NCBI GenBank assembly: GCA_943324545.2
Contig: CALPMA020000003.1
Span: 1-46,896, forward strand
DNA: 46,896 nt
From: Chitinophaga pinensis
Lineage (GTDB): Bacteria > Bacteroidota > Bacteroidia > Flavobacteriales > Flavobacteriaceae
Direction: 5' to 3'
Part shown: positions 38,906 through 46,896 of the stretch, in pieces
Numbering within the stretch: position 1 is the stretch's first letter
Layout of the letters: each line of letters begins with the position of its first letter
The notes under the pieces: model-generated
What the model was told of the DNA's origin: nothing
The model's database searches: none
What the model saw: only the letters and a program-made list of their open reading frames with translations
Translations under genes and position numbers: made by a program

Positions 38906-38976
38906 AATAGGTGTACACTTTTTATTACTATTAGCGGCGCAGGTATACACTACCTAGCATTTCGCAACAAAAGATT

Positions 38977-39010
38977 AAAAAAGTCCAAGATTTCTGTTGG
39001 ACTTTTTTTT
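38977..39010. terminator. Bidirectional hairpin terminator
   Basis: AAAAAAGTCCAA-GATTTCTG-TTGGACTTTTTTTT between convergent genes. Confidence 0.88.
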
Positions 39011-39028
39011 ATTTATTGTATTTCAAAA

Positions 39029-39691
39029 TTAAATTGTAGTCATTTTTTTTAAATCTGAAATAGTATGGGTTGGGTTTTCCGCTTTGAAAACGTAATTTCC
39101 AGCTACCAAAACATCGGCACCTGCTTGTACTAATTGAACTGCATTTTTATTGGTTACTCCACCGTCAATTTCGATAATTGTAGAAGCTCCTTTTTTGTTA
39201 ATTAGTACTTTTAATTTTTCAATTTTTGAATACGTATTCTCAATAAATGATTGGCCGCCAAACCCTGGGTTGACACTCATCAAGCAGACCATATCAATAT
39301 CGTTAATTACATCTTCCAATAAGTCGATGTTCGTGTGAGGATTTAGTGCAACACCAGCTTTCATACCTTCGGCTTTTATTGCTTGTAAAGTTCGGTGCAA
39401 ATGAGTACAAGCTTCGTAGTGAACGGTCAAAATATCAGTACCTAAATCTTTGAAAGTTTTGATATAACGATCAGGATCTACAATCATCAAATGTACGTCG
39501 ATTGTCTTTTTCGCATGTTTCGAAATTGCTTCTAAAACTGGCATTCCAAAAGAAATATTAGGAACAAATAAACCATCCATAATATCGATGTGAAACCAAT
39601 CGGCGTCACTATTATTAACCATTTCAATATCGCGTTGTAAATTGGCGAAATCGGCAGCAAGAATAGATGGGGCAATAAGTGTATTTTTCAT
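39029..39691 (-). CDS. rpe: Ribulose-phosphate 3-epimerase
   Basis: IAPSILAADFANL; WFHIDIMDGLFVPNISFG; MSVNPGFGGQSFI; EIDGGV. Confidence 0.97.
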   Translation of the reverse strand: MKNTLIAPSILAADFANLQRDIEMVNNSDADWFHIDIMDGLFVPNISFGMPVLEAISKHAKKTIDVHLMIVDPDRYIKTFKDLGTDILTVHYEACTHLHRTLQAIKAEGMKAGVALNPHTNIDLLEDVINDIDMVCLMSVNPGFGGQSFIENTYSKIEKLKVLINKKGASTIIEIDGGVTNKNAVQLVQAGADVLVAGNYVFKAENPTHTISDLKKMTTI

Positions 39692-39710
39692 TTTAGTAGT
39701 GTTGTTTTTG

Positions 39711-39718
39711 CAAAAGTA
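39711..39718 (-). promoter_or_regulatory. -7 promoter element (TACTTTTG on minus strand) for rpe
   Basis: CAAAAGTA on + strand 20 nt upstream of ATG. Confidence 0.55.
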
Positions 39719-39728
39719 GTTATTTTAA

Positions 39729-39757
39729 AAAAACTCCGAAAGTGATTCCGGAGTTTT
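39729..39757 (-). terminator. Hairpin terminator downstream of rpoD
   Basis: AAAACTCCG-N9-CGGAGTTTT. Confidence 0.85.
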
Positions 39758-39772
39758 CATTTTAAGATTTAA

Positions 39773-40636
39773 TTATCCTAAATAAGTTTTCAAGATTTTA
39801 CTTCTTGAAGTATGTTTTAATCTGCGAATTGCTTTTTCCTTAATTTGTCGGACACGCTCGCGAGTTAAATCGAAAGTTTCACCAATTTCCTCTAATGTCA
39901 TTGGATGTTGATCGCCCAATCCAAAATACAAACGCACAACATCTGCTTCTCTTGGAGTTAAGGTTTCTAAAGAACGTTCAATTTCAGTACGCAATGATTC
40001 CTGAATTAATTCACGATCTGGATTTGGAGATTCTCCTGAACGCAATACGTCATAAAGGTTGGAGTCTTCTCCTTCAACTAATGGCGCATCCATTGATAAG
40101 TGACGGCCAGAATTTTTCATCGATTCTTTTACATCATTCACGGTCATGTCTAATTCCTTAGCGATTTCTTCCGCTGTTGGAGGTCTTTCATTAGATTGCT
40201 CTAACAAGGCGTACATTTTATTTATTTTATTGATGGAACCAATTTTATTTAATGGCAAACGAACGATACGTGATTGCTCTGCTAGGGCTTGCAAAATAGA
40301 TTGACGAATCCACCAAACGGCGTAAGAAATGAATTTGAAACCACGAGTTTCATCAAAACGTTGTGCTGCTTTAATCAAACCTAAATTGCCTTCATTAATT
40401 AAATCGGGAAGTGTTAAACCTTGATTCTGGTATTGTTTAGCCACAGAAACTACGAAACGTAGATTGGCTTTTGTTAATTTTTCAAGGGCTACTTGATCTC
40501 CTGCTTTTATTCGTTGTGCTAATTCTACCTCTTCGTCAGCGGTAATCAAATCAACTTTTCCTATTTCTTGTAAATATTTGTCTAACGATGCAGTTTCACG
40601 ATTAGTAACCTGCTTGGTAATTTTAAGTTGTCTCAT
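39773..40636 (-). CDS. rpoD: Primary sigma-70 family RNA polymerase sigma factor (short Bacteroidota RpoD)
   Basis: [81 protein letters not shown]. Confidence 0.96.
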   Translation of the reverse strand: MRQLKITKQVTNRETASLDKYLQEIGKVDLITADEEVELAQRIKAGDQVALEKLTKANLRFVVSVAKQYQNQGLTLPDLINEGNLGLIKAAQRFDETRGFKFISYAVWWIRQSILQALAEQSRIVRLPLNKIGSINKINKMYALLEQSNERPPTAEEIAKELDMTVNDVKESMKNSGRHLSMDAPLVEGEDSNLYDVLRSGESPNPDRELIQESLRTEIERSLETLTPREADVVRLYFGLGDQHPMTLEEIGETFDLTRERVRQIKEKAIRRLKHTSRSKILKTYLG

Positions 40637-40772
40637 AATTTCTAGCCCTCATTTTAGGTATTGAATTAGTTATACGTAAGAAGTTATAAAAAAGTTACAA
40701 TTAGTAGAAAATAGTTTTAACTTTTATCAAATAGTATTATTTTAACTGTCTGTAAGGTTGGACAAAATAGGA

Positions 40773-41480
40773 TTAGAATTCTAAAATAGTCTCCACATTT
40801 TTACCATTCCATTGACCTGAAAATTTATAGGGAATAAATCGTGCGAATAGTTCTTCTTTATACCATTTGAGTTTTCTCGTAAGACGAACAACCTCTTTGT
40901 GTTTTTCATTTTTATAGGCATAATCAATCATTTCGGCTTGTGTTTTCCAAATACTTAAAGTGGCTTGTTGGATTAAAGGCCATTCCCCAACGCCTATTGA
41001 CATTGCGAGTCCATCGTATTCTTCTAAACTTTTACTCACTTTACCGACTTTACTCCAAAAAGAAATTAATTTTGAAAGCCGAATACTGGCTCGTGTTAAA
41101 ACCATAACGGGCTTGTCTATAGCCAAAGTAGCATGGGAAACAAAAGGTTGTTTTCCGTCCCATTTTCCGTGAGCTTCTGCTGCATTTGCAAAAACGGTAA
41201 ATGATTCGGCGCTTTTGGATTTATACTTGATAAAAAACGAATTTTTTTCAAAAAAATTAGTGGCATTCATTTCGGATTCCCAAATACACAATAATGCATA
41301 CGTGCCAAAGTTGGGCTTCGAACTAAAACCATTTTCAGCACCTGAACCCAATAGCTTATAAAACACGAGTCCTTCAATGTTTTTGAAATGAGCATGCCCT
41401 AATTGCATTTGTGAAAAAGCCCAAAGTTTGTTGGGAAAAGTTTCCAATTTAAAAAAAGTGCAAGTAGTTATTTGACTCAT
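40773..41480 (-). CDS. Spheroidene monooxygenase-like protein (CrtA-like)
   Basis: Sequence resembles CrtA family (QMQLGHAHFKNIEGLVFYKLLGSGAENGFSSKPNFGTYALLCIW; FAR..YKFSGQWNG) and linkage to carotenoid genes. Confidence 0.75.
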   Translation of the reverse strand: MSQITTCTFFKLETFPNKLWAFSQMQLGHAHFKNIEGLVFYKLLGSGAENGFSSKPNFGTYALLCIWESEMNATNFFEKNSFFIKYKSKSAESFTVFANAAEAHGKWDGKQPFVSHATLAIDKPVMVLTRASIRLSKLISFWSKVGKVSKSLEEYDGLAMSIGVGEWPLIQQATLSIWKTQAEMIDYAYKNEKHKEVVRLTRKLKWYKEELFARFIPYKFSGQWNGKNVETILEF

Positions 41481-41492
41481 AGGTATGAATGC

Positions 41493-41975
41493 TTAATTAG
41501 CGTACTGAGTTTTTGATTTTTTTAAAGCATCTTGAATGTATTTTCTTTTAATAATTAACATTCCAAAACTTTCGCCACCTTCTTTTCCAGTGTTTTTATG
41601 GTGCATTTTGTGCGCACGACGCAACGCTAAAACATATACGTTTTTTGTTTTAGTAAGCACTTTGAAACGTTGGTGTATAATCAAGTCATGTACTACAAAA
41701 TAAGCTAAACCATACAATAAAATTCCAAAACCAACCCAAGTATACCAGGCATATTGGTTCATCATACCAAACATAATGAGTAACCAACTTGGTACAGCAT
41801 AAGTGATAAAAAAGAAATCATTTCTTTCAAACCAACTTTTGTGGTCTTTTTTGTGGTGATCTGCATGTAAATACCACAAAAATCCATGCATGATGTATTT
41901 GTGATTTGCCCAAGCAGAAAATTCTGTTAGAATAAAAGTTGCTAAAACGATACTGGTATTAATTAGTATTTCCAT
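41493..41975 (-). CDS. crtZ: Beta-carotene hydroxylase CrtZ-type (fatty-acid-hydroxylase superfamily)
   Basis: Histidine clusters HKYIMH, HADHHKKDH, HDLIIHQR, HKMHHK. Confidence 0.88.
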   Translation of the reverse strand: MEILINTSIVLATFILTEFSAWANHKYIMHGFLWYLHADHHKKDHKSWFERNDFFFITYAVPSWLLIMFGMMNQYAWYTWVGFGILLYGLAYFVVHDLIIHQRFKVLTKTKNVYVLALRRAHKMHHKNTGKEGGESFGMLIIKRKYIQDALKKSKTQYAN

Positions 41976-41976
41976 G

Positions 41977-42603
41977 TTAAATAAATATAAATAAAGAGGT
42001 GAAGAATATAATTTGTAAAATCAATATTATTAAAGAAACTTTACAATTTCCTTTTATAATTGTAGGGTAAAAAAAGTAAGACGTAAAAAAAGCCACTCCA
42101 ATCCAACCCAAATAATTATGTAAACCTGGTAATCCTCCTTCAAATTGCCAAAAATCGAGTTTTGGCGCCACTTGTTCAATTAGTAAATCAATTAATGTAA
42201 CTAATAACGCTGCCACAACTAATGATACAATCTTGTTTGCAAAGATACCACTAACTATTCTAATTCCAGCACAAATAAGCATTGCCCAATTGATGGAAAT
42301 AATCAGAGGAACTTCAAGTAATTTGAAACCTAATCCTTCTCCATAGGAATATTTTCCAAAAACCAGCCCCGTTTTTACTCCAATTACTTCAATAATAAAA
42401 CCTAAAAAAGCTATAGAAAAAAAGGCAACTAGAAATTTTTTGTCAGCTAGTGGACTATGAATTAAAAAAACAAAACAAGTAAGTAATAAGGTATAAGGCG
42501 TAAAAGGACTAAAAAAAGTTGGATTTACTACAAACCCGATTGAGCCTGAAATATACACCAGAATTAAAAAATATAAAAAATATGATTTATATGTTTTTAT
42601 CAT
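41977..42603 (-). CDS. Carotenoid biosynthesis membrane protein, CruF-like (carotenoid 1,2-hydratase family)
   Basis: Multi-TM; GFIIEVIGVKTGLVFGKYSYGEGLGFKLLEVPLIISINWAML; YLGWIGVAFF; linkage. Confidence 0.75.
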   Translation of the reverse strand: MIKTYKSYFLYFLILVYISGSIGFVVNPTFFSPFTPYTLLLTCFVFLIHSPLADKKFLVAFFSIAFLGFIIEVIGVKTGLVFGKYSYGEGLGFKLLEVPLIISINWAMLICAGIRIVSGIFANKIVSLVVAALLVTLIDLLIEQVAPKLDFWQFEGGLPGLHNYLGWIGVAFFTSYFFYPTIIKGNCKVSLIILILQIIFFTSLFIFI

Positions 42604-44072
42604 TTCTTTTCTCTTTCTACTATTAATTGACTCGCTATTTTTGCGCTAAAAAGACATAGCGGAATACCTCCACCAGGATGCACGCTTCCACCTACAAGAT
42701 ATAAATTTTTGATACTTGACGAAAAATTAGCATGTCGCAAAAAGGCAGCAAACTTATTGTTGCTAGAATTGCCATATAACGATCCTCCGTAAGATGAAGT
42801 TTGGTTTTCTATATCAACGGGAGTTAACGTACTTTCAGAAATGATGTATTTTTCGATATCGGTTTTCAATATTGCATTAATTTTTTCAATAACATTTTTA
42901 CGAATATCGGCTTCATAATTTATATTTTTGTTTTTATTGTGCGGGACATTTACCATTACAAACCAGTTTTCACAACCTTCTGGCGCATCATCTTTACAAT
43001 ATTTTGAAGTAATATTGATATAAACAGTAGGGTCATCAGTTGGAAATTGTTTTGAAAACAAATGATCAAATTCCTTTTTATAATCATCACTAAACAAAAT
43101 ATTGTGCAGGCCTAAAGCTTCAAATTCTTTATTTATTCCCCAATAAAAAACATAGGCACTACTTGATTTTTCTTGTCGAATTAACTTTTGAGGGGTAAAA
43201 GATTTTGGCAACAAATACTTGTAAAGCACATGAAGATCTAAATCGCTTGCCACGATATCAAAGGGATAATTCACTCCGTTACTTTTAATGGAAGTAATCT
43301 GGTTATTAGAGCCAACTTCTAATTTTTCAACGACTGCATTGTATTTAATTTCTACATCAGCTTGTTCTGCTAGTTTGACCAAATGGGTAGTAATTTGATG
43401 CATGCCTTTCATAGGTAAATAAGCCCCAAGATTAAACTCTAAATGCGAAATCATATTGATTAAGGCGGGTGCTTTATATGGATTTGAACCATTGTAGGTT
43501 GCATATCGATTGAACAGCTGTACTGTTTTTGGATTGGAAAACGATCTTGAATTTTTTTCGTGCATCGTGCTAAACAAACCTAAGAATGGGGAAAATAATA
43601 TACCTTTTAAGGTCTTAAAATTAATAAAATTTTTCAGTTGGTGAAGCGATTGCTTTAAAAATAAATCTTCGGTGGTTTTAAAATAAAAAGCGTTGCGCTT
43701 GATGTGTTTTAATACAGTTTCTCTTTTTTCATTTAATTTTAAATGAACTTCCTCTGCAAATTCTTCTATGTTGGCGGATGCTTTTATTTGCGTTCCATCC
43801 GAATAAAAATAGTTGGTAATGACGTCTAATTTCTGATATTCAAATGGAGGAGTGCTTCCTTGCAAATTGGACAATTCGTCTATTAAAGCAGGCATTGTAA
43901 ATAATGAAGGCCCTTTATCAAATCGGAATCCATCCATTTTAAGTTCACTCAATTTGCCTCCAGGGTAACTGTTTTTTTCAAAAATGGTAACCTTAAACCC
44001 TTGATTGGCAAGTCGAATGGATAGTGCAAGACCCCCAATTCCAGCACCAATTATACCAACGGTTTTTGTCAT
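42600..44072 (-). CDS. Carotenoid desaturase, CrtD-like (phytoene-desaturase superfamily)
   Basis: IIGAGIGGLALSIRLANQGFKVTIFEKN...PGGKL dinucleotide fold; FNRYATYNGSNPYKAPAL; LVGGSVHPGGGIPLCLFSAK. Confidence 0.85.
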   Translation of the reverse strand: MTKTVGIIGAGIGGLALSIRLANQGFKVTIFEKNSYPGGKLSELKMDGFRFDKGPSLFTMPALIDELSNLQGSTPPFEYQKLDVITNYFYSDGTQIKASANIEEFAEEVHLKLNEKRETVLKHIKRNAFYFKTTEDLFLKQSLHQLKNFINFKTLKGILFSPFLGLFSTMHEKNSRSFSNPKTVQLFNRYATYNGSNPYKAPALINMISHLEFNLGAYLPMKGMHQITTHLVKLAEQADVEIKYNAVVEKLEVGSNNQITSIKSNGVNYPFDIVASDLDLHVLYKYLLPKSFTPQKLIRQEKSSSAYVFYWGINKEFEALGLHNILFSDDYKKEFDHLFSKQFPTDDPTVYINITSKYCKDDAPEGCENWFVMVNVPHNKNKNINYEADIRKNVIEKINAILKTDIEKYIISESTLTPVDIENQTSSYGGSLYGNSSNNKFAAFLRHANFSSSIKNLYLVGGSVHPGGGIPLCLFSAKIASQLIVEREKK

Positions 44073-44095
44073 TTTTTTTCAATTAAATCGTTATG

Positions 44096-44103
44096 CAAAA
44101 TTA
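44096..44103 (-). promoter_or_regulatory. -7 promoter element (TAATTTTG on minus strand) for the carotenoid operon
   Basis: CAAAATTA on + strand 24 nt upstream of ATG 44072. Confidence 0.5.
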
Positions 44104-44198
44104 ATTTTTTATAATAGCATGATAGTACAACAAAAGTTAAAAAAATCCTATAAATAAAATCGAATAAAGAAATTTAAATAGCTGTTTGCACTAAATTA

Positions 44199-44234
44199 AA
44201 AACCCCAATTTAAATCAATAAATTGGGGTTTTGT
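44199..44234 (-). terminator. Hairpin terminator downstream of pnp
   Basis: AAAACCCCAATT-N10-AATTGGGGTTTT. Confidence 0.88.
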
Positions 44235-44258
44235 TATGCAAATCAATTTGCTATTTTA

Positions 44259-46385
44259 TTAAGATTCTCTAGGAGGTCTTGGCAATAAAGCTTTTCTAGA
44301 AACTTTTTCTTTCTTAGTTTTAGGATCAATTCCTAAGTATTTCACTTGGAATACATCTCCCATATTTACCACATCAGATACATTTTCTGTACGTTCCCAA
44401 GCCAACTCAGATACGTGAAGTAATACTTCGTTTCCAGGAACTGCAGTATATTCTACAACCGCACCAAAATCTAACATTTTAATTACTTTCACCTCGTATG
44501 CTTCATTCATTTGAGGTTTGAAAGTGATGGATTCAATTTTAGCCAATACTGCAGCAATTCCCGCAGGATCAGTTCCTAAAATTTCAATAACTCCTTCTTC
44601 ATTAACCTCATTAATTACGATGGTAGTTCCAGTAGCTTTTTGTAATTCTTGAATTACTTTTCCTCCAGGTCCAATCAACGCTCCGATAAAGTTACCAGGA
44701 ATTGTTCTTGTAATAATTTTTGGAGCATACTCTTTAACATCCTCTTTTGGAGCTGGTAAAGTAGCTGTTAAAATATCAAGAATGTGTAAACGTCCATCAC
44801 GAGCTTGCGCTAGTGCCGCTTCCATGATTTCATATTTCAATCCATCAATTTTGATGTCCATTTGACACGCTGTAATTCCTTCCGAAGTTCCTGTTACTTT
44901 GAAATCCATATCTCCTAAATGATCTTCATCACCTAAAATATCAGATAAAACAGCGAAACGTTCTCCATCTGTAATTAATCCCATTGCAATTCCAGAAACA
45001 GGACGAATCATTTGAATTCCAGCATCCATTAATGATAATGTTCCTGCACAAACAGTAGCCATCGAAGAAGAACCATTAGATTCTAATACTTCAGAAACGA
45101 CACGAATGGTATAAGGACAGTCAGCAGGAATCATGTTTTTTAACGCTCTTTGCGCTAAGTTTCCGTGTCCAACTTCTCTTCTTGAAGTTCCTCTTAAAGG
45201 ACGCGCTTCACCAGTTGAGAATGGAGGGAAATTATAGTGCAAGTAGAATTTTTCTTCTCCTTGTTCAGATGGGGAATCAATTTGGTTTGCTTCTCTTGAA
45301 GTTCCCAATGTAGCAGTTGCTAATGCTTGCGTTTCTCCACGAGTAAACAATGCCGATCCGTGAACTGAAGGTAAATAATCAACTTCACACCAAATTGGTC
45401 TGATTTCAGTTGTTTTTCTACCGTCTAAACGAGTACCTAAATCTAGGGTTACGTTACGAACTGCTTCTTTATTCGTTTTGTAAAAATATTTAGAAACTAA
45501 ATCGCCATTTTCTGCTAATTCTTCTTCAGTAAACAACGCTTTAACTTCTTCTTTTACAGCATCAAATGCAGCTGAACGTTCTTGTTTTGCTGAACCTTTA
45601 CTTGCAATAGCGTATATTTTATCATAAGCAGCTGCTTTTACTTTTGCATAAATAGCTTCGTCAGATTTTTCAGTTTCGTAAGTACGAACTTGTTTTTTAC
45701 CAAAAGCATTTGCTAATCTCTCTTGCGCTGCAATTTGATTTTTGATATGTCCGTGAGCAAATTTAATTGCTTCTACCATTTCTTTTTCTGAAATTTCTTT
45801 CATTTCACCTTCTACCATTGCAATAGAATCAGTTGAAGCACCAATCATCATGTCTATATCAGATAATTCTAATTGTGCACGAGATGGATTGATTATAAAT
45901 TGACCGTCAATTCTTCCAACTCTAGCTTCTGAAATTAAAGTTTCAAATGGGATGTCAGATAATGCTAATGCAGCTGAAGCGGCTAAACCTGCTAATGCAT
46001 CTGGCATCACATCATCATCATGTGACATTAATTGGATCATCACTTGTACTTCTGCATGATAATCACTAGGGAAAAGTGGACGTAAAACACGGTCAACTAA
46101 TCTCATAGTTAGCACTTCGCTATCACTTGGACGCGCTTCTCTTTTGAAGAAACCACCTGGAAAACGACCTGCTGCAGCAAATTTTTCACGATAATCTACC
46201 GTTAAAGGTAAAAAATCAATACCTGGACTTGCTTTTCTTGATGATACAACTGTTCCTAAAATAACAGTTTTACCAATTCTTACTACTACAGAACCATCAG
46301 CTTGTTTTGCTAATCTTCCTGTCTCGATTGTGATGTTTCTTCCATCACCTAAATCGATACTTTCTACAAATAATTGTGGAATCAT
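44259..46385 (-). CDS. pnp: Polyribonucleotide nucleotidyltransferase
   Basis: [35 protein letters not shown] motif; C-terminal S1 domain. Confidence 0.97.
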   Translation of the reverse strand: MIPQLFVESIDLGDGRNITIETGRLAKQADGSVVVRIGKTVILGTVVSSRKASPGIDFLPLTVDYREKFAAAGRFPGGFFKREARPSDSEVLTMRLVDRVLRPLFPSDYHAEVQVMIQLMSHDDDVMPDALAGLAASAALALSDIPFETLISEARVGRIDGQFIINPSRAQLELSDIDMMIGASTDSIAMVEGEMKEISEKEMVEAIKFAHGHIKNQIAAQERLANAFGKKQVRTYETEKSDEAIYAKVKAAAYDKIYAIASKGSAKQERSAAFDAVKEEVKALFTEEELAENGDLVSKYFYKTNKEAVRNVTLDLGTRLDGRKTTEIRPIWCEVDYLPSVHGSALFTRGETQALATATLGTSREANQIDSPSEQGEEKFYLHYNFPPFSTGEARPLRGTSRREVGHGNLAQRALKNMIPADCPYTIRVVSEVLESNGSSSMATVCAGTLSLMDAGIQMIRPVSGIAMGLITDGERFAVLSDILGDEDHLGDMDFKVTGTSEGITACQMDIKIDGLKYEIMEAALAQARDGRLHILDILTATLPAPKEDVKEYAPKIITRTIPGNFIGALIGPGGKVIQELQKATGTTIVINEVNEEGVIEILGTDPAGIAAVLAKIESITFKPQMNEAYEVKVIKMLDFGAVVEYTAVPGNEVLLHVSELAWERTENVSDVVNMGDVFQVKYLGIDPKTKKEKVSRKALLPRPPRES

Positions 46386-46516
46386 AAATTTTCCTTTTTT
46401 AATTTTACATTGGGTTCCTGCCTGTCGACAGATTTGTTGTGTTGTTGTAGTTATTGCTAATAATCCAATGAAAAACCAAACTTTTTTAAACGCTATTTTG
46501 CCCTAAGGCTAAAAAC

Positions 46517-46547
46517 AAAAAGAGGCGCGTGGGCACCTCTTTTTTTA
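46517..46547 (-). terminator. Hairpin terminator downstream of rpsO
   Basis: AAAAGAGG-N-CCTCTTTTTTT. Confidence 0.75.
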
Positions 46548-46551
46548 TTGA

Positions 46552-46818
46552 TTATTTTCTAATATTCAATACTTTGATTATCTCACGATATCTGTTAATT
46601 TCGGTTTTCTTCAAGTAGTCTAATAAACTTCTTCTTTTACCTACTAATAATACTAGCGAACGCTCCGTATTATAATCGTGACGATTTTTTTTCAAATGCT
46701 CTGTCAAATGACTAATTCTGTAAGTGAAAAGTGCGATTTGCGCTTCTGCTTTACCAGTGTTAGTTTTTTCTCCGTGTTTAGCGAAGATCTCTTCTTTAAT
46801 CTCTTTAGTTAAATACAT
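46552..46818 (-). CDS. rpsO: 30S ribosomal protein S15
   Basis: GKAEAQIALFTYRISHLTEHLKKNRHDYNTERSLVLLVGKRRSLLDYLKK. Confidence 0.97.
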   Translation of the reverse strand: MYLTKEIKEEIFAKHGEKTNTGKAEAQIALFTYRISHLTEHLKKNRHDYNTERSLVLLVGKRRSLLDYLKKTEINRYREIIKVLNIRK

Positions 46819-46873
46819 TCCAATATTTGTTTAATGATTTTTATGTATGTCTTACAGCTATTATAAGACCGGG

Positions 46874-46881
46874 CAAAAGTA
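46874..46881 (-). promoter_or_regulatory. -7 promoter element (TACTTTTG on minus strand) for rpsO
   Basis: CAAAAGTA on + strand about 55 nt upstream of ATG. Confidence 0.55.
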
Positions 46882-46896
46882 CTACTTATTTTTTAA

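Noticed and set aside
39773-40636. Short (287 aa) sigma factor as an alternative sigma
   Set aside because: The lack of region 1.1 is normal for the Bacteroidota primary sigma factor; full regions 2-4 with RpoD signature motifs support a housekeeping role.
1-46896. CRISPR arrays, rRNA genes, toxin-antitoxin or defence systems
   Set aside because: Looked for regularly spaced repeats and for diagnostic protein motifs; none found.

Overview
The window looks like a chromosomal segment from a Bacteroidota/Flavobacterium-like genome: AT-rich, with gldB/gldC, T9SS C-terminal sorting domains and TAnnTTTG-type promoter elements. Most of it is conserved core: rlmN, a polyprenyl synthetase, dnaG, pth, nadE, gldBC, engB, a complete mraZ-to-ftsZ division/cell-wall (dcw) cluster without murF or ddl, a GatB/YqeY-tRNA-Arg(UCG) unit, rpe, primary sigma factor rpoD, a carotenoid-modification operon (crtD-like, cruF-like, crtZ, crtA-like), pnp and rpsO. 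The accessory part is about 29.1-38.0 kb. It holds a T9SS-exported protein, an esterase-like lipoprotein, a lipoprotein with tandem Ig-like repeats whose signal peptide is frameshifted in a T-run, and a tight porin - M14 carboxypeptidase - porin - DctA-like symporter operon. The best leads are: (1) a phased GTGGK array upstream of mraZ that resembles an MraZ autoregulatory operator; (2) the frameshifted lipoprotein signal peptide, which is either a homopolymer sequencing error or a possible phase switch; (3) the porin/M14/porin/DctA operon as a candidate nutrient-scavenging system; (4) two structured, repeat-like intergenic elements. No mobile element, CRISPR array or rRNA was seen. All functional calls come from reading the protein sequences; no database search was run.
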